Positions 1 to 7,951 of a stretch of 52,048 bases of DNA are shown here, in pieces (the first letter of the stretch is position 1; each line of letters begins with the position of its first letter). The position numbers and the translations under genes were made by a program. The DNA is from Thiobacillus sp. GTDB lineage: Bacteria > Pseudomonadota > Gammaproteobacteria > Burkholderiales > Thiobacillaceae. Below the pieces are notes generated by a model. The model worked only from the letters and a program-made list of their open reading frames with translations. It was not told where the DNA came from and did not search any database. The DNA lies in assembly GCA_020057245.1 (NCBI GenBank), contig JAGVGD010000027.1:1-52048 (forward strand), in the 5' to 3' direction.

Positions 1-648
1 CAGGCGGTAGATGAAGGAAATCGAGGTGAAGGTCTTGCCCGAGCCGGTGGCCATCTGGATCAGGGCGCGCGGGCGGTTTTCCTTCAGGGATTTTTCGAGA
101 TTGTGGATCGCTGTGATCTGGGCGGGCCAGAGGCCTTCTTCCTTGAGCGGCGGCATGACTTGCAGGCGGGCGAGGAAGGTGGCGGCGGTTTCACCTGCGC
201 TGCCCTGCCCCGGCTGAGCGGCGGGCGCGTAGTTCAGCCAGTCGGCCAGCAACTTTGGCTGGTGGAAAGCGAACACCGGACGCGAGCGCGGCACGGGGTC
301 GAGGCCGTTGGTGAAGCGGGTTTCGATGCCGGTGGACTGATAGGCAAACGGCAACGGGTTGCTCCAGCGCGGCAGGCCGGCGGGCAGGCCCTTTGTGTAT
401 TTGTCGGACTGGGTTTCGACGCCGGTGAGGGTGACGCCCTCTTTCTTGGCTTCGATCACGCCAGCAGCCTTGCCATCTACATATAAAAGGTAATCGGCGA
501 AGCCGTAGCCGGGCAGCGGGAATTCACGGATGGCAACGCCACGTGCGGCGTGGATGTTGGCAGCGGATGCATCGCAGACGTGCCAGCCTGCCGCCTCCAG
601 CAGCCTGTCGATGTTCCCCCTCGCTTGTTGTTCTGGCTGTGGCGCCAA
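1..648 (-). CDS. hsdR: Type I restriction enzyme R subunit, N-terminal part (cut by window edge)
   Basis: The 216 visible residues carry an HSDR_N-type nuclease region followed by the start of a helicase motor. The PD-(D/E)xK-like residues are D52 in ADYLLY and E67/K69 in VIEAKK. The Walker A motif ATGSGKT is at about 200-206, just before the left edge. In this family the R subunit translocates DNA and cuts it when HsdM and HsdS find unmodified sites; those genes are not in view. The frame is open back to a stop at the end of the upstream methyltransferase gene and has no ATG. I chose a TTG at 646-648 because AGGGG lies about six bases before it; the start is uncertain. The gap to the upstream methyltransferase is 87 bases, so cotranscription is possible. 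Confidence 0.82.
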   Translation of the reverse strand, partial: MAPQPEQQARGNIDRLLEAAGWHVCDASAANIHAARGVAIREFPLPGYGFADYLLYVDGKAAGVIEAKKEGVTLTGVETQSDKYTKGLPAGLPRWSNPLPFAYQSTGIETRFTNGLDPVPRSRPVFAFHQPKLLADWLNYAPAAQPGQGSAGETAATFLARLQVMPPLKEEGLWPAQITAIHNLEKSLKENRPRALIQMATGSGKTFTSISFIYRL

Positions 649-735
649 GACATCCCCTTGTTTGTTATCAGCCGAATCTTCGCACAAGCCGGTGGCGTTT
701 CGTCCGACCTGCGCCGGTAATTTCCGGGCCGCTGC

Positions 736-1551
736 TCAAGCCACGCGCCCGCTGGCAAACAGGGCTGCGACGTTGAACGGGATGCCCTGCCCGTTGTGCA
801 GGGCACCGATTTCGGCGAGGTGTTCCTGCTTGAAGCGGGCGAGTTCGGCCTCGCCCAGCTGCGCGACCAGGCCTCTGAAACCTGCGTACCAGATGACGCG
901 CCACCAGGCTTCGGCATCGTCGAACAGGGTGCCGATGTCGTGGCGGTGGGTGCGCACGTCGGTGAGGCCGGCGCGGGCGTAGAGGGCGTGGTAGTGCTCT
1001 TCGAGGCAGAGCTGGCGCCAGGTAAATTCGGGCGGGTTGACGCCGTAGTGCTGGATGCGTTGCAGAAAAAGATCGACGAGGGGTTCGAACGAGCCCTGGT
1101 AGAACGAGCAGGTGACGATCTGGCCGCCGGGTTTGACCTTGCTGACGATGTGCTGCAGCAGGCCGGCCATATCGGGCAAAAAGAACAGGCCGAACGAGCA
1201 GTTGGCGGCGTCGAATCGGGCATCGTCAAAGCCGATGGCCTGCATGTCCATGGCATGCAGTTCGACATTGCCCAGCCCCAGCGCCTGAACGCGGGCGCGT
1301 GCCTGGGCGAGCATGCCTTCGGAAAAGTCGATGCCGGTAACCCGGCCCTGCGGCAGGTGCGGCGCGAGGGCGGCGGCGGCAATGCCGGTGCCGGTGGCCA
1401 CGTCGAGCAGGTGCTCGTGGCCCTGCAGGGCGAACACGCGCGGCAGCTGCGCGGCGGCCTTGTGGAAGAACTCCATGCCGGCGCTGCCGTAGCCTTCGGC
1501 GACGGTGTCGAAGGTGGTTTTGATCTGGGCTTTGCGTTGTGCGTCGTCCAT
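736..1551 (-). CDS. Class I SAM-dependent methyltransferase
   Basis: A 271-residue Rossmann-fold methyltransferase of the Methyltransf_11/UbiE-like kind. SAM-binding motif I is LLDVATGTG (about 48-56), followed by the acidic residue D75 in VTGIDFSEGM. The substrate cannot be told from sequence; the middle and C-terminus (tryptophan-rich, WWRVIWYAGFRG) look like a small-molecule acceptor domain rather than a DNA methylase, since no NPPY-type motif is present. The start at 1551 has AAGGAA just upstream; a longer frame reaching 1713 lacks support. It lies 44 bases downstream of the RES toxin and 87 bases upstream of hsdR, all on one strand. Whether it belongs to the restriction system is unknown. 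Confidence 0.85.
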   Translation of the reverse strand: MDDAQRKAQIKTTFDTVAEGYGSAGMEFFHKAAAQLPRVFALQGHEHLLDVATGTGIAAAALAPHLPQGRVTGIDFSEGMLAQARARVQALGLGNVELHAMDMQAIGFDDARFDAANCSFGLFFLPDMAGLLQHIVSKVKPGGQIVTCSFYQGSFEPLVDLFLQRIQHYGVNPPEFTWRQLCLEEHYHALYARAGLTDVRTHRHDIGTLFDDAEAWWRVIWYAGFRGLVAQLGEAELARFKQEHLAEIGALHNGQGIPFNVAALFASGRVA

Positions 1552-1595
1552 GGCGGGTTCCTTAGATTTGGGTCGATGGTATCGACACGTCTTCC

Positions 1596-2276
1596 TCACA
1601 GCACCTGATTCACCTCGAACACCGCATCGATGCCCTGCCCGTTCCACTGGTATTCCAGATGGGCGGCGTGCAGGCAATTCTTGACGATGCTGGTGCGCAG
1701 GGCGGCGAGGCATTCGCCACCGGGGTGGCGCACGGATGGGTAGACGATGCCCAGCGCGCCTTCGGCTCGCAGGCTGCGGCCGATGGCCTGGGGGTGGCTG
1801 TAGTCGTCGGGGGCAACGATGCGGGGGTCGGTCTGGCTGGCTGCGCGCAGGTCGGCGGCCTTGCCCTGGGCGTCCACGCTGTAGAGCCGCATTTGCAGTC
1901 GCATCGGCGGCTCGGCGGTGGCGGCCATGAACAGCGCCGCGTGGTGGCGGGTTTCGGCGATGGCGGTGTCGCGCTTGCGGGCGCAGTAAAAGACGCCGTA
2001 GCTGCCGTCGCTGAAGCGGCTGCCCTGCGGGTTGGGGTGGGTGAAGGCGGCCATGATGCAGGTGCTGCCGGGGCCGAACAGGCGTTCTTCCGCGAGCACC
2101 AGGCTGATGTCGCCGACTTCGTCGCGCAGGCGGTTGTTGGTCATGGCTTCCAGCGCGTAGAGCGCGTCGAAATCCTCGGGGCTGGCCACGCGTTCAAACA
2201 AACCGACGGCAGGAAAGCGGCTGGGGATGACCCGCCAGGCCGGGTTCCACTTCAGCCGCGCAATGGGGTAGGTCAA
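1596..2276 (-). CDS. res: RES-domain toxin of a RES/Xre toxin-antitoxin pair
   Basis: A 226-residue RES-domain protein. Known RES toxins (Res, MbcT) break down NAD+ in the cytoplasm and stop growth. The family residues appear as R87 (SRFSDG), Y97 (GVFYCA), E108 (IAETRHH) and S181 (VYPSVRHPGGE), so the active site looks intact. The start is taken as a TTG at 2274-2276, which overlaps the antitoxin stop by two bases and places the first residues just before the conserved domain. No ATG is available near this point; the longer frame to 2525 would run inside the antitoxin gene. Translational coupling to the upstream antitoxin is likely. Confidence 0.87.
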   Translation of the reverse strand: MTYPIARLKWNPAWRVIPSRFPAVGLFERVASPEDFDALYALEAMTNNRLRDEVGDISLVLAEERLFGPGSTCIMAAFTHPNPQGSRFSDGSYGVFYCARKRDTAIAETRHHAALFMAATAEPPMRLQMRLYSVDAQGKAADLRAASQTDPRIVAPDDYSHPQAIGRSLRAEGALGIVYPSVRHPGGECLAALRTSIVKNCLHAAHLEYQWNGQGIDAVFEVNQVL

Positions 2277-2689
2277 GCCCAGCCGCCGCGCCGGGCATCC
2301 AGATAATGCCGCACGGCCACCAGGTCGGCGACGTTGCCGCCGAGCATGCGGTCGAGCGCGCTCTGGCCGCCAAACAGCGGCGCGGTGTTGGGCTTTTTCA
2401 CCCAGGCGTCGGCGGCGGTGGTGTCGGGCAGCAGAATCTGCAACGCCTTGTAGATGCCCAGAATGTAGGACAGGCGTTCGAGGGTGTCGCGCTTGAGGTC
2501 GGCGGTTTCGGGCGCGGCCTTCCATTTAAAGAAAGTAGACCGGCCCGGCGTGCCCAGCAGCACCATCTGCGCGTCGGTGTTGAGCCCCCAGTCGCGCGCG
2601 ATGTTGAAGAAGGCGCGCAAGCCGGCGGCCGCCATGTCGCGGCTGTTGGGCTTGGCTTGTGTTTTGACGGCGCGTGCAACGGTTGGCAT
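2273..2689 (-). CDS. xre: Xre/MbcA/ParS-type antitoxin of the RES toxin
   Basis: A 138-residue antitoxin with an Xre-like helix-turn-helix region (about 24-80) and a C-terminal toxin-binding segment of the DUF2384 type, including APLFGGQSALDRMLGG (about 103-118). Family members neutralise the RES toxin and repress their own promoter. I prefer the ATG at 2689 over the upstream in-frame ATG at 2755: it follows GGGGGTGAG, and the 2755 start would lie inside the predicted -35 box. The gene directly precedes and overlaps res. The 22 extra residues of the longer form are not family-like. Confidence 0.86.
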   Translation of the reverse strand: MPTVARAVKTQAKPNSRDMAAAGLRAFFNIARDWGLNTDAQMVLLGTPGRSTFFKWKAAPETADLKRDTLERLSYILGIYKALQILLPDTTAADAWVKKPNTAPLFGGQSALDRMLGGNVADLVAVRHYLDARRGGWA

Positions 2690-2726
2690 CTCACCCCCAG
2701 ATTGTTCGTTTATGAATCTGGATTTG

Positions 2727-2755
2727 AATTTAGTCCATTTGTGGACTTTGCGCAA
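2727..2755 (-). promoter_or_regulatory. Predicted sigma-70 promoter of xre-res
   Basis: On the minus strand TTGCGC (2750-2755) and TAAATT (2727-2732) are separated by exactly 17 bases. The implied transcript start lies about 30 bases before the chosen xre start. Confidence 0.5.
2733..2746. promoter_or_regulatory. Inverted-repeat operator inside the xre-res promoter
   Basis: A perfect inverted repeat, GTCCA-N4-TGGAC, fills the spacer between the predicted -35 and -10 boxes. Binding there would block RNA polymerase, as expected for an autorepressing antitoxin. Seen directly; the regulator assignment is inference. Confidence 0.5.
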
Positions 2756-2793
2756 TGCTGGGAAGCCATCATTTCAGCCGCGTCGGCGCTGTT

Positions 2794-3147
2794 TCATCCA
2801 GTGGCAAGCGTTTTGGTCACGATGCCGCGCAGCTCTTCGTAAATCGGCGCGGCCGGGTTGGCCTGGTAATGCTTCTGGCTACCGAGTCGCGTTACCGTCA
2901 CTAGCCCGCACTCCACCAGCCGCCTCACCTCGCGCTGCACCGCACCCGAGCCGGCACCCACCAGACCGATCAGTTCGTTGGTAAAAAAGCTGCGCTCGGG
3001 CTGTCCAAACAGCAGCGCCAGCACACGTTGTTGCGTCGTGGAAAACAGCGCATCGGCGATCCTCGTCCCCACCTGCGCAGGCGCAATCTGCCCGGCAATA
3101 GCTGGCTTCGGAGAAGGCGTTTTTTTCTTCATACCCATTTCGGGCAT
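2794..3147 (-). CDS. Small winged-helix (ArsR-like) transcriptional regulator
   Basis: A 117-residue protein with one winged helix-turn-helix (about 31-95), including a recognition-helix-like GSGAVQREVRRLVECGLV and the wing LVTVTRLGSQKHY. Such single-domain regulators often sit beside a nucleotidyltransferase gene, but none is present here. It has a lysine/proline-rich N-terminus (MKKKTPSPKP). The start at 3147 has AAAGGG upstream; in-frame ATGs at 3138 and 3132 are alternatives. The start codon lies within the second of two palindromes, which suggests autorepression. Its gap to xre is 104 bases, and the xre promoter lies in that gap. Confidence 0.75.
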   Translation of the reverse strand: MPEMGMKKKTPSPKPAIAGQIAPAQVGTRIADALFSTTQQRVLALLFGQPERSFFTNELIGLVGAGSGAVQREVRRLVECGLVTVTRLGSQKHYQANPAAPIYEELRGIVTKTLATG

Positions 3148-3168
3148 GTTAATACCCTTTTTGGGTAT
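3131..3168. promoter_or_regulatory. Two in-phase palindromes at the start of the winged-helix regulator
   Basis: Seen directly: ATACCC-TTTTT-GGGTAT at 3152-3168 (perfect) and ATACCC-ATTTC-GGGCAT at 3131-3147 (one mismatch). Their centres are 21 bases apart, about two helical turns. The second covers the predicted start codon and the first the ribosome binding site. This looks like a cooperative operator for a dimeric regulator, most simply the gene itself. Confidence 0.55.
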
Positions 3169-3202
3169 AAGGCAGGCTCAAGCAGATGGTGCGCTTCCAG
3201 GC

Positions 3203-5020
3203 TTATTTCCCGCCGCCCTCCTCGGCCTGCTGCTGCAGCGCCCACATGTGGGCGTACATGCCATTCAGCGCCAGCAGTTCGGGATGGCGGCCGCGCTCGA
3301 CGATGCGGCCGCTCTCCATCACCAGGATCTCGTCGGCTTCGACCACGGTGGACAGGCGGTGGGCGATAATCAGGCTGGTGCGGCTCTTGGCGATTTCGAG
3401 CAGTTCGGCCTGGATGGCCTTTTCGGTTTTGGTGTCGAGCGCGGAGGTGGCTTCGTCGAGGATCAGGATGGCCGGGTTTTTCAGCAGGGTGCGGGCGATG
3501 GCGACGCGCTGCTTTTCGCCGCCGGAGAGTTTGAGCCCGCGCTCGCCGACGATGCTGTCCCAGCCCTGCGGCAGGCCTTCGATGAAATGCAGGATGTGGG
3601 CAGCGCGCGCGGCTTCGATGACTTCGTCGCGGCTGGCGTCGGGGCGGCCGTAGGCGATGTTGTAGAAGATGCTGTCATTAAATAGCACGGTGTCTTGCGG
3701 CACCACGCCGATGGCGGCGCGCAGGCTGTCTTGCGTGACGTGGCGGATGTCCTGGCCATCGATGCGGATGCTGCCGCTGCCCGTATCGTAAAAGCGGAAC
3801 AGCAGACGGGCCAGGGTGGATTTGCCGGCGCCGCTGGAGCCGACGGCGGCGACGGTTTTGCCGGCCGGGATGGTGAAGCTGACGTCGTGCAATATCGGCC
3901 GGTCGGCGTTGTAGGCAAAGTTCACATGCTCGAATGTCACTTCGCCCGCCACCACGTCGAGTTCGCGCGCGTCGGGCGCGTCTTCCACTTCGCGCGGCCG
4001 GTGCAGCAGCGTGAACATGCGCTCGACATCGGTGATCGATTCCTTGATCTGGCGATACATCACGCCCAGAAAACTCAGCGGCTGGAACATCTGCAGCAAA
4101 AAGGCGTTGACCATCACCAGGTCGCCCAGCGTCAGCGTGCCTTCGACCACGCCGTCGGCGGCGCGCAGCACCATCAGGGTGACGCCGATGGCGATGACGC
4201 CGGCCTGCGCGGCATTGAGGTAGCCAAGCGAACGCTGCGATTTCAGCGCCATGTCTTCCCATTCGATCAGGCTGTTGTCGTAGCGGGCGGCTTCGTATTT
4301 TTCGTTGCCGAAATATTTCACCGTTTCGTAGTTGAGCAGGCTGTCGATGGCGCGGCCGTAGGCTTGGGAATCGAGCGTGTTGGCGCGCCGCACGAACTGG
4401 GTGCGCCACTCGGTGATGGTGACGGTAAAGCCGATGTAGGCCGCCAGCGTCACCAGCGTGAGCACGCCAAACACCCAGTCGAGCTTGACGAACAGAATGC
4501 CGGCAACCAGCAAAATTTCCAGCACGGTGGGGGTAATGCGGAACAGCAGGTAACCGACCAGGCTCGACATCGCCTTGGAGCCGCGCTCGATGTCGCGGGT
4601 GATGCCGCCGGTCTGGCGTTCGAGGTGAAAGCGCAGCGACAAGGCGTGCAGATGCTTGAATACCGCCATGCTGATGCGGCGCATCGCGCGCTGGGTGACC
4701 TTGGCGAAAATCACATCGCGCAGGTCGGCAAAGGTAGTGCTGGCAAAGCGCAGCACGCCGTAGCCCAGAATAAAGGCCAGCGGCAGCACCAGCTCGGGCC
4801 GCGGCTTGTCGAGCGCGTCGATGATTTCCTTGAGCACCAAGGGCACCGCCACCGATGCCAGCTTGGCGCCGATCAGCAGCGCCAGCGCGACCAGCACGCG
4901 GCCGCGAAACTCCCACAGATACGGAAACAGGCGGCCGATCGAGCGCAGTGTGGGTTCCTCGGCCGGCGCGGCGGCGGGCGAGGAAGGCGAAGAATGGGCG
5001 GACTCAAAGCTGGATGACAT
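3203..5020 (-). CDS. Atm1/ABCB7-type ABC exporter (fused membrane and ATPase domains)
   Basis: A 605-residue half-transporter. Residues about 30-335 form the membrane domain and 360-595 the nucleotide-binding domain, with Walker A GSSGAGKST (394-402), signature LSGGEKQR (498-505), Walker B ILILDEATSA (D522, E523) and H-loop H554. The motif NYETVKYFGNE (230-240) is typical of the Atm1/HMT1 branch, which exports glutathione-linked sulfur or metal compounds across the inner membrane; bacterial members are tied to metal detoxification. The N-terminal 25 residues are serine/alanine-rich. It is transcribed alone, divergently from the envelope operon. Identification as an Atm1-like exporter is firm, but the substrate is unknown. 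Confidence 0.9.
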   Translation of the reverse strand: MSSSFESAHSSPSSPAAAPAEEPTLRSIGRLFPYLWEFRGRVLVALALLIGAKLASVAVPLVLKEIIDALDKPRPELVLPLAFILGYGVLRFASTTFADLRDVIFAKVTQRAMRRISMAVFKHLHALSLRFHLERQTGGITRDIERGSKAMSSLVGYLLFRITPTVLEILLVAGILFVKLDWVFGVLTLVTLAAYIGFTVTITEWRTQFVRRANTLDSQAYGRAIDSLLNYETVKYFGNEKYEAARYDNSLIEWEDMALKSQRSLGYLNAAQAGVIAIGVTLMVLRAADGVVEGTLTLGDLVMVNAFLLQMFQPLSFLGVMYRQIKESITDVERMFTLLHRPREVEDAPDARELDVVAGEVTFEHVNFAYNADRPILHDVSFTIPAGKTVAAVGSSGAGKSTLARLLFRFYDTGSGSIRIDGQDIRHVTQDSLRAAIGVVPQDTVLFNDSIFYNIAYGRPDASRDEVIEAARAAHILHFIEGLPQGWDSIVGERGLKLSGGEKQRVAIARTLLKNPAILILDEATSALDTKTEKAIQAELLEIAKSRTSLIIAHRLSTVVEADEILVMESGRIVERGRHPELLALNGMYAHMWALQQQAEEGGGK

Positions 5021-5123
5021 GTGTTTAAGGCGGGTCGCGGTTGATTGTTTCCGATTTTACGTCGTGGCGCGGACTATCCCACCTCAACCTGCCAATAGTT
5101 GAGCGGCTTCCCGCCTGATTTTA

Positions 5124-5152
5124 TTGACGCGCCGATGAAGCTCGCATAACGT
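5124..5152 (+). promoter_or_regulatory. Predicted sigma-70 promoter of the envelope operon
   Basis: TTGACG (5124-5129) and TAACGT (5147-5152) are separated by exactly 17 bases, about 90 bases before the first gene of the operon. The -35 box matches consensus at five of six positions. Confidence 0.5.
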
Positions 5153-5246
5153 GGCACGCACCGCTACTGCTTGCAATGATCGGCGGAAAACGCCGCAGCG
5201 AACCCACTGGCATCAAGTTAGACAATAGCAACAAGGGAGATAAAAA

Positions 5247-6371
5247 ATGCTGAACAATCTGGACTTGGGAAATATCTGGTCGCGAAAATTGCTGGATGTG
5301 CTGATCCAGGCCGGCCTCATTGGCGCGCTCGTGGTGCTGTGCTTTCAGATTTTTTCGCCTTTCCTCACCTTGATGCTGTGGGCCGTGATTCTGGCCGTGA
5401 CGCTCTATCCCTTGCATCAGATCATCACGCGCAAACTCGGCGGCAGGCAGGGTTGGGCGGCAACGGTGTTGGTCTTGGGTGGCATCCTGCTTATTGTTGT
5501 CCCGATCTTTCTGCTCGCCAGTTCACTCGCCGACTCGATCATCGACTTTGTGCAGGGCCTGCGCGACAACACCCTGGTGATTCCCGTGCCCCCTGATGCG
5601 GTGGTGAGCTGGCCGGTTGTCGGCGAGAAACTCCATGCGGCCTGGCAACTGGCCGCGACCGACCTGCCTGCGCTGCTGCAGAAGCTGCAGCCGAAAATCG
5701 GCGATCTGGCCCGCGCAGCACTGGGCTATGTGGCCGGCATGGGGGGCAGCATGCTGGCGTTCCTGTTCTCGTTTGTCGTGGCCGGCATCATCATGGCTTA
5801 CGGCGAGGGAGGCGCCGAAAGCATGCGCGCGATCCATCGTCGCATCGTCGGTGCCGAACGCGGTGATGCGTTTACCGCGTTGTCGACCGCGACCATCCGC
5901 GCCGTCGCGATGGGCGTCCTCGGCGTGGCCTTGATCCAGGCCATTCTGATTGGCCTCGTCTTGATCATTGCCGGCATCCCGTATGCCGGGGTGTTGGCGA
6001 TCGTCGCCTTGGTATTGGGCGTGGCCCAAATCCCGGCGCTCCTGATTACGCTGCCGGCGATCGCCTACCTCTGGATGGGCAGCAGCTACGAAACGACACC
6101 GGCTGTCATTTACACGGTGCTGCTGCTGCTCTCCGGCTCTGCTGACAACATCCTCAAACCGCTGCTGCTGGGGCGCGGCGTCGATGCGCCAATGCCGGTC
6201 ATTCTGCTGGGCGCGCTGGGCGGAATGGTGTCGGCGGGCATACTCGGCATGTTCGCCGGCGCAGTCCTGCTCGCGCTCGGCTATCAGCTGTTCATGGCCT
6301 GGGTCGCGGATCCCAGCGAAGCCGACGCCACGAGCAAAACCGCCCCGGCCAACCCCGCCGAGCCTGCCTGA
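5247..6371 (+). CDS. AI-2E family membrane permease
   Basis: A 374-residue polytopic inner-membrane protein of the AI-2E (PerM/YdiK-like) family. An N-terminal pair of helices (about 20-75) is followed by a helix near 80-105, a soluble stretch (about 108-165), and a C-terminal bundle with the family-like segments GIPYAGVLAIVALVLG and DNILKPLLLGRG. Members move small molecules or ions; the name reflects one tested case, and the substrate here is unknown. The start follows AAGGGAG. It is the first gene of the operon, with the next start four bases after its stop. The C-terminus is a short alanine/proline-rich tail. Confidence 0.88.
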   Translation: MLNNLDLGNIWSRKLLDVLIQAGLIGALVVLCFQIFSPFLTLMLWAVILAVTLYPLHQIITRKLGGRQGWAATVLVLGGILLIVVPIFLLASSLADSIIDFVQGLRDNTLVIPVPPDAVVSWPVVGEKLHAAWQLAATDLPALLQKLQPKIGDLARAALGYVAGMGGSMLAFLFSFVVAGIIMAYGEGGAESMRAIHRRIVGAERGDAFTALSTATIRAVAMGVLGVALIQAILIGLVLIIAGIPYAGVLAIVALVLGVAQIPALLITLPAIAYLWMGSSYETTPAVIYTVLLLLSGSADNILKPLLLGRGVDAPMPVILLGALGGMVSAGILGMFAGAVLLALGYQLFMAWVADPSEADATSKTAPANPAEPA

Positions 6372-6375
6372 TTCG

Positions 6376-7941
6376 ATGGCAGTCTGGCCCGGATTGCGTC
6401 TGCGGCGGCTGCTCCAAACGGGTGCGCTGTTGACGGCGGCACACTGGCTGGTGGCTTGTAGCAGCGTAGGGCCCAATTTTCAGGTGCCGCAACAGCCGTT
6501 GCCTGCAGGCTGGCAGAGCAGCAGCCTGCAGGCCCTGTCCGGCACCGGAACGGGCGCTGCCCCGGCCGAACTCACCTCATGGTGGACCCGCTTCAGCGAC
6601 CCGGCCCTGACCAGCCTGGTCGATGAGGCCATGCGCCAGAATGCCTCCATCCGCATCGCGGGTTTGCGCATCCTGGAGTCGCAGGCTCAACTGGGTATCG
6701 CCGGCAGCCTGCTCTATCCGCAACTGCAACAACTGTCCGGCAGCGCGCTCGCGCTGCGCAGCCGTGACGAGACCCTGGGCCAGACCAGCACGGTCAAGGC
6801 CGGCCAGTTCAATGCCGGATTCAGCCTGGGTTGGGAGATGGATTTCTGGGGCAAGTTCAAGCGCGCCATCGAGGCCGCCGACGCCAGCTATTTCGCCAGT
6901 CTGGCCCAGTACGACGATATCCAGGTGCTGATGGCGGCGCAGGTGGCCGAACGCTATGTCAACGTGCGCGAACTGGAAGCCCGTCTGCAAATCGCCCACG
7001 AAAATGCCGCCATCCAGAAGCGCAGTTTTGAAATCACCGAGCGCCTGTTCAAGAGCGGCAACGAATCCGAACTTGATGTGCAGCAGGCCAAAACCCAATA
7101 CCTGAGCACGCTGGCCAGCATTCCAGGATTGGAGAGCAGTCTGCGGCAAGCGCAGAACGCGCTGGCCGAGCTGCTGGGGCGGCCGCCGGGGCCCTTGCCC
7201 GAGATGGCGACGCACACAGGTGAAATTCCCGCTATCGGCAGCAGCTTCCCGGTCGCCGTCCCGGCCGATGTATTGCGGCGGCGTCCCGATGTGCGGGTGG
7301 CCGAGATGCAGCTGGCTGCGCAGTCTGCGCTGATTGGCGTCGCTGAAGCCGATAAATACCCATCCCTGTCGCTGCTCGGCGCGTTCAACCTATCTGTCCT
7401 GAGCGTGTCGGGTTCGCCCACCACCAGCAGCCTCGCGCTGGGGCCGGGGCTGACGTGGAATGTTTTTGATTATGACCGGGTCGAAAATAACGTCCGCGTG
7501 CAGGATGCCCGTTACCAGCAGCTGGCCGAACGCTACCGCGACGCCATCTTGCAGGCAGCGCGCGACGTCGACAGCTCCGCCATTGCCCTGCTCAAGAACC
7601 GGGAGCAACTCGTGATCAACGAGGAAGTGACCGTGGCGGCGCAACGTGCGCTGGACATCGCCTCCCTCCAATATCGCGAGGGGTTTTCCGATTTCAGTCG
7701 CGTGCTGGATGCGCAACGTTCCTACTTTTCCCAGACCGAACGCGTCGTCGGCAACCGCAGCAACACGGTGCTGAGCCTGATTGCGCTGTACAAGGCGCTC
7801 GGCGGCGGCTGGGAACCCGGTCGGTTGCGGCCGCTGGTCGATGACGCCACCCGCCAGCAGATGCAGGAAGTCACCGATTGGGATGGCATGCTGGATCAAC
7901 CCTTGCCATTAGCCGACGCGCCAGCGGGCGCGTCCAACTGA
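6376..7941 (+). CDS. TolC/NodT-family outer-membrane efflux lipoprotein
   Basis: A 521-residue outer-membrane factor that forms the outer-membrane channel of a tripartite exporter. The signal peptide ends in a lipobox, LVAC, with lipidated C28. Two outer-efflux repeats follow, each with heptad-rich helices; PVAVPADVLRRRPDVRVAEMQ marks the second, as is usual in NodT proteins, and the C-terminal half contains GFSDFSRVLDAQRSYF. The chosen ATG at 6376 begins the signal peptide; the frame extends upstream to 6184 inside the permease gene, which is not credible. The adaptor gene starts ten bases after the stop, so the two surely work together. Confidence 0.92.
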   Translation: MAVWPGLRLRRLLQTGALLTAAHWLVACSSVGPNFQVPQQPLPAGWQSSSLQALSGTGTGAAPAELTSWWTRFSDPALTSLVDEAMRQNASIRIAGLRILESQAQLGIAGSLLYPQLQQLSGSALALRSRDETLGQTSTVKAGQFNAGFSLGWEMDFWGKFKRAIEAADASYFASLAQYDDIQVLMAAQVAERYVNVRELEARLQIAHENAAIQKRSFEITERLFKSGNESELDVQQAKTQYLSTLASIPGLESSLRQAQNALAELLGRPPGPLPEMATHTGEIPAIGSSFPVAVPADVLRRRPDVRVAEMQLAAQSALIGVAEADKYPSLSLLGAFNLSVLSVSGSPTTSSLALGPGLTWNVFDYDRVENNVRVQDARYQQLAERYRDAILQAARDVDSSAIALLKNREQLVINEEVTVAAQRALDIASLQYREGFSDFSRVLDAQRSYFSQTERVVGNRSNTVLSLIALYKALGGGWEPGRLRPLVDDATRQQMQEVTDWDGMLDQPLPLADAPAGASN

Positions 7942-7951
7942 GGTTCCCTGG

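Noticed and set aside
3695-5017. A 440-codon plus-strand open frame opposite the Atm1-type exporter
   Set aside because: Antisense shadow caused by high GC third positions; the minus-strand gene has all ABC motifs.
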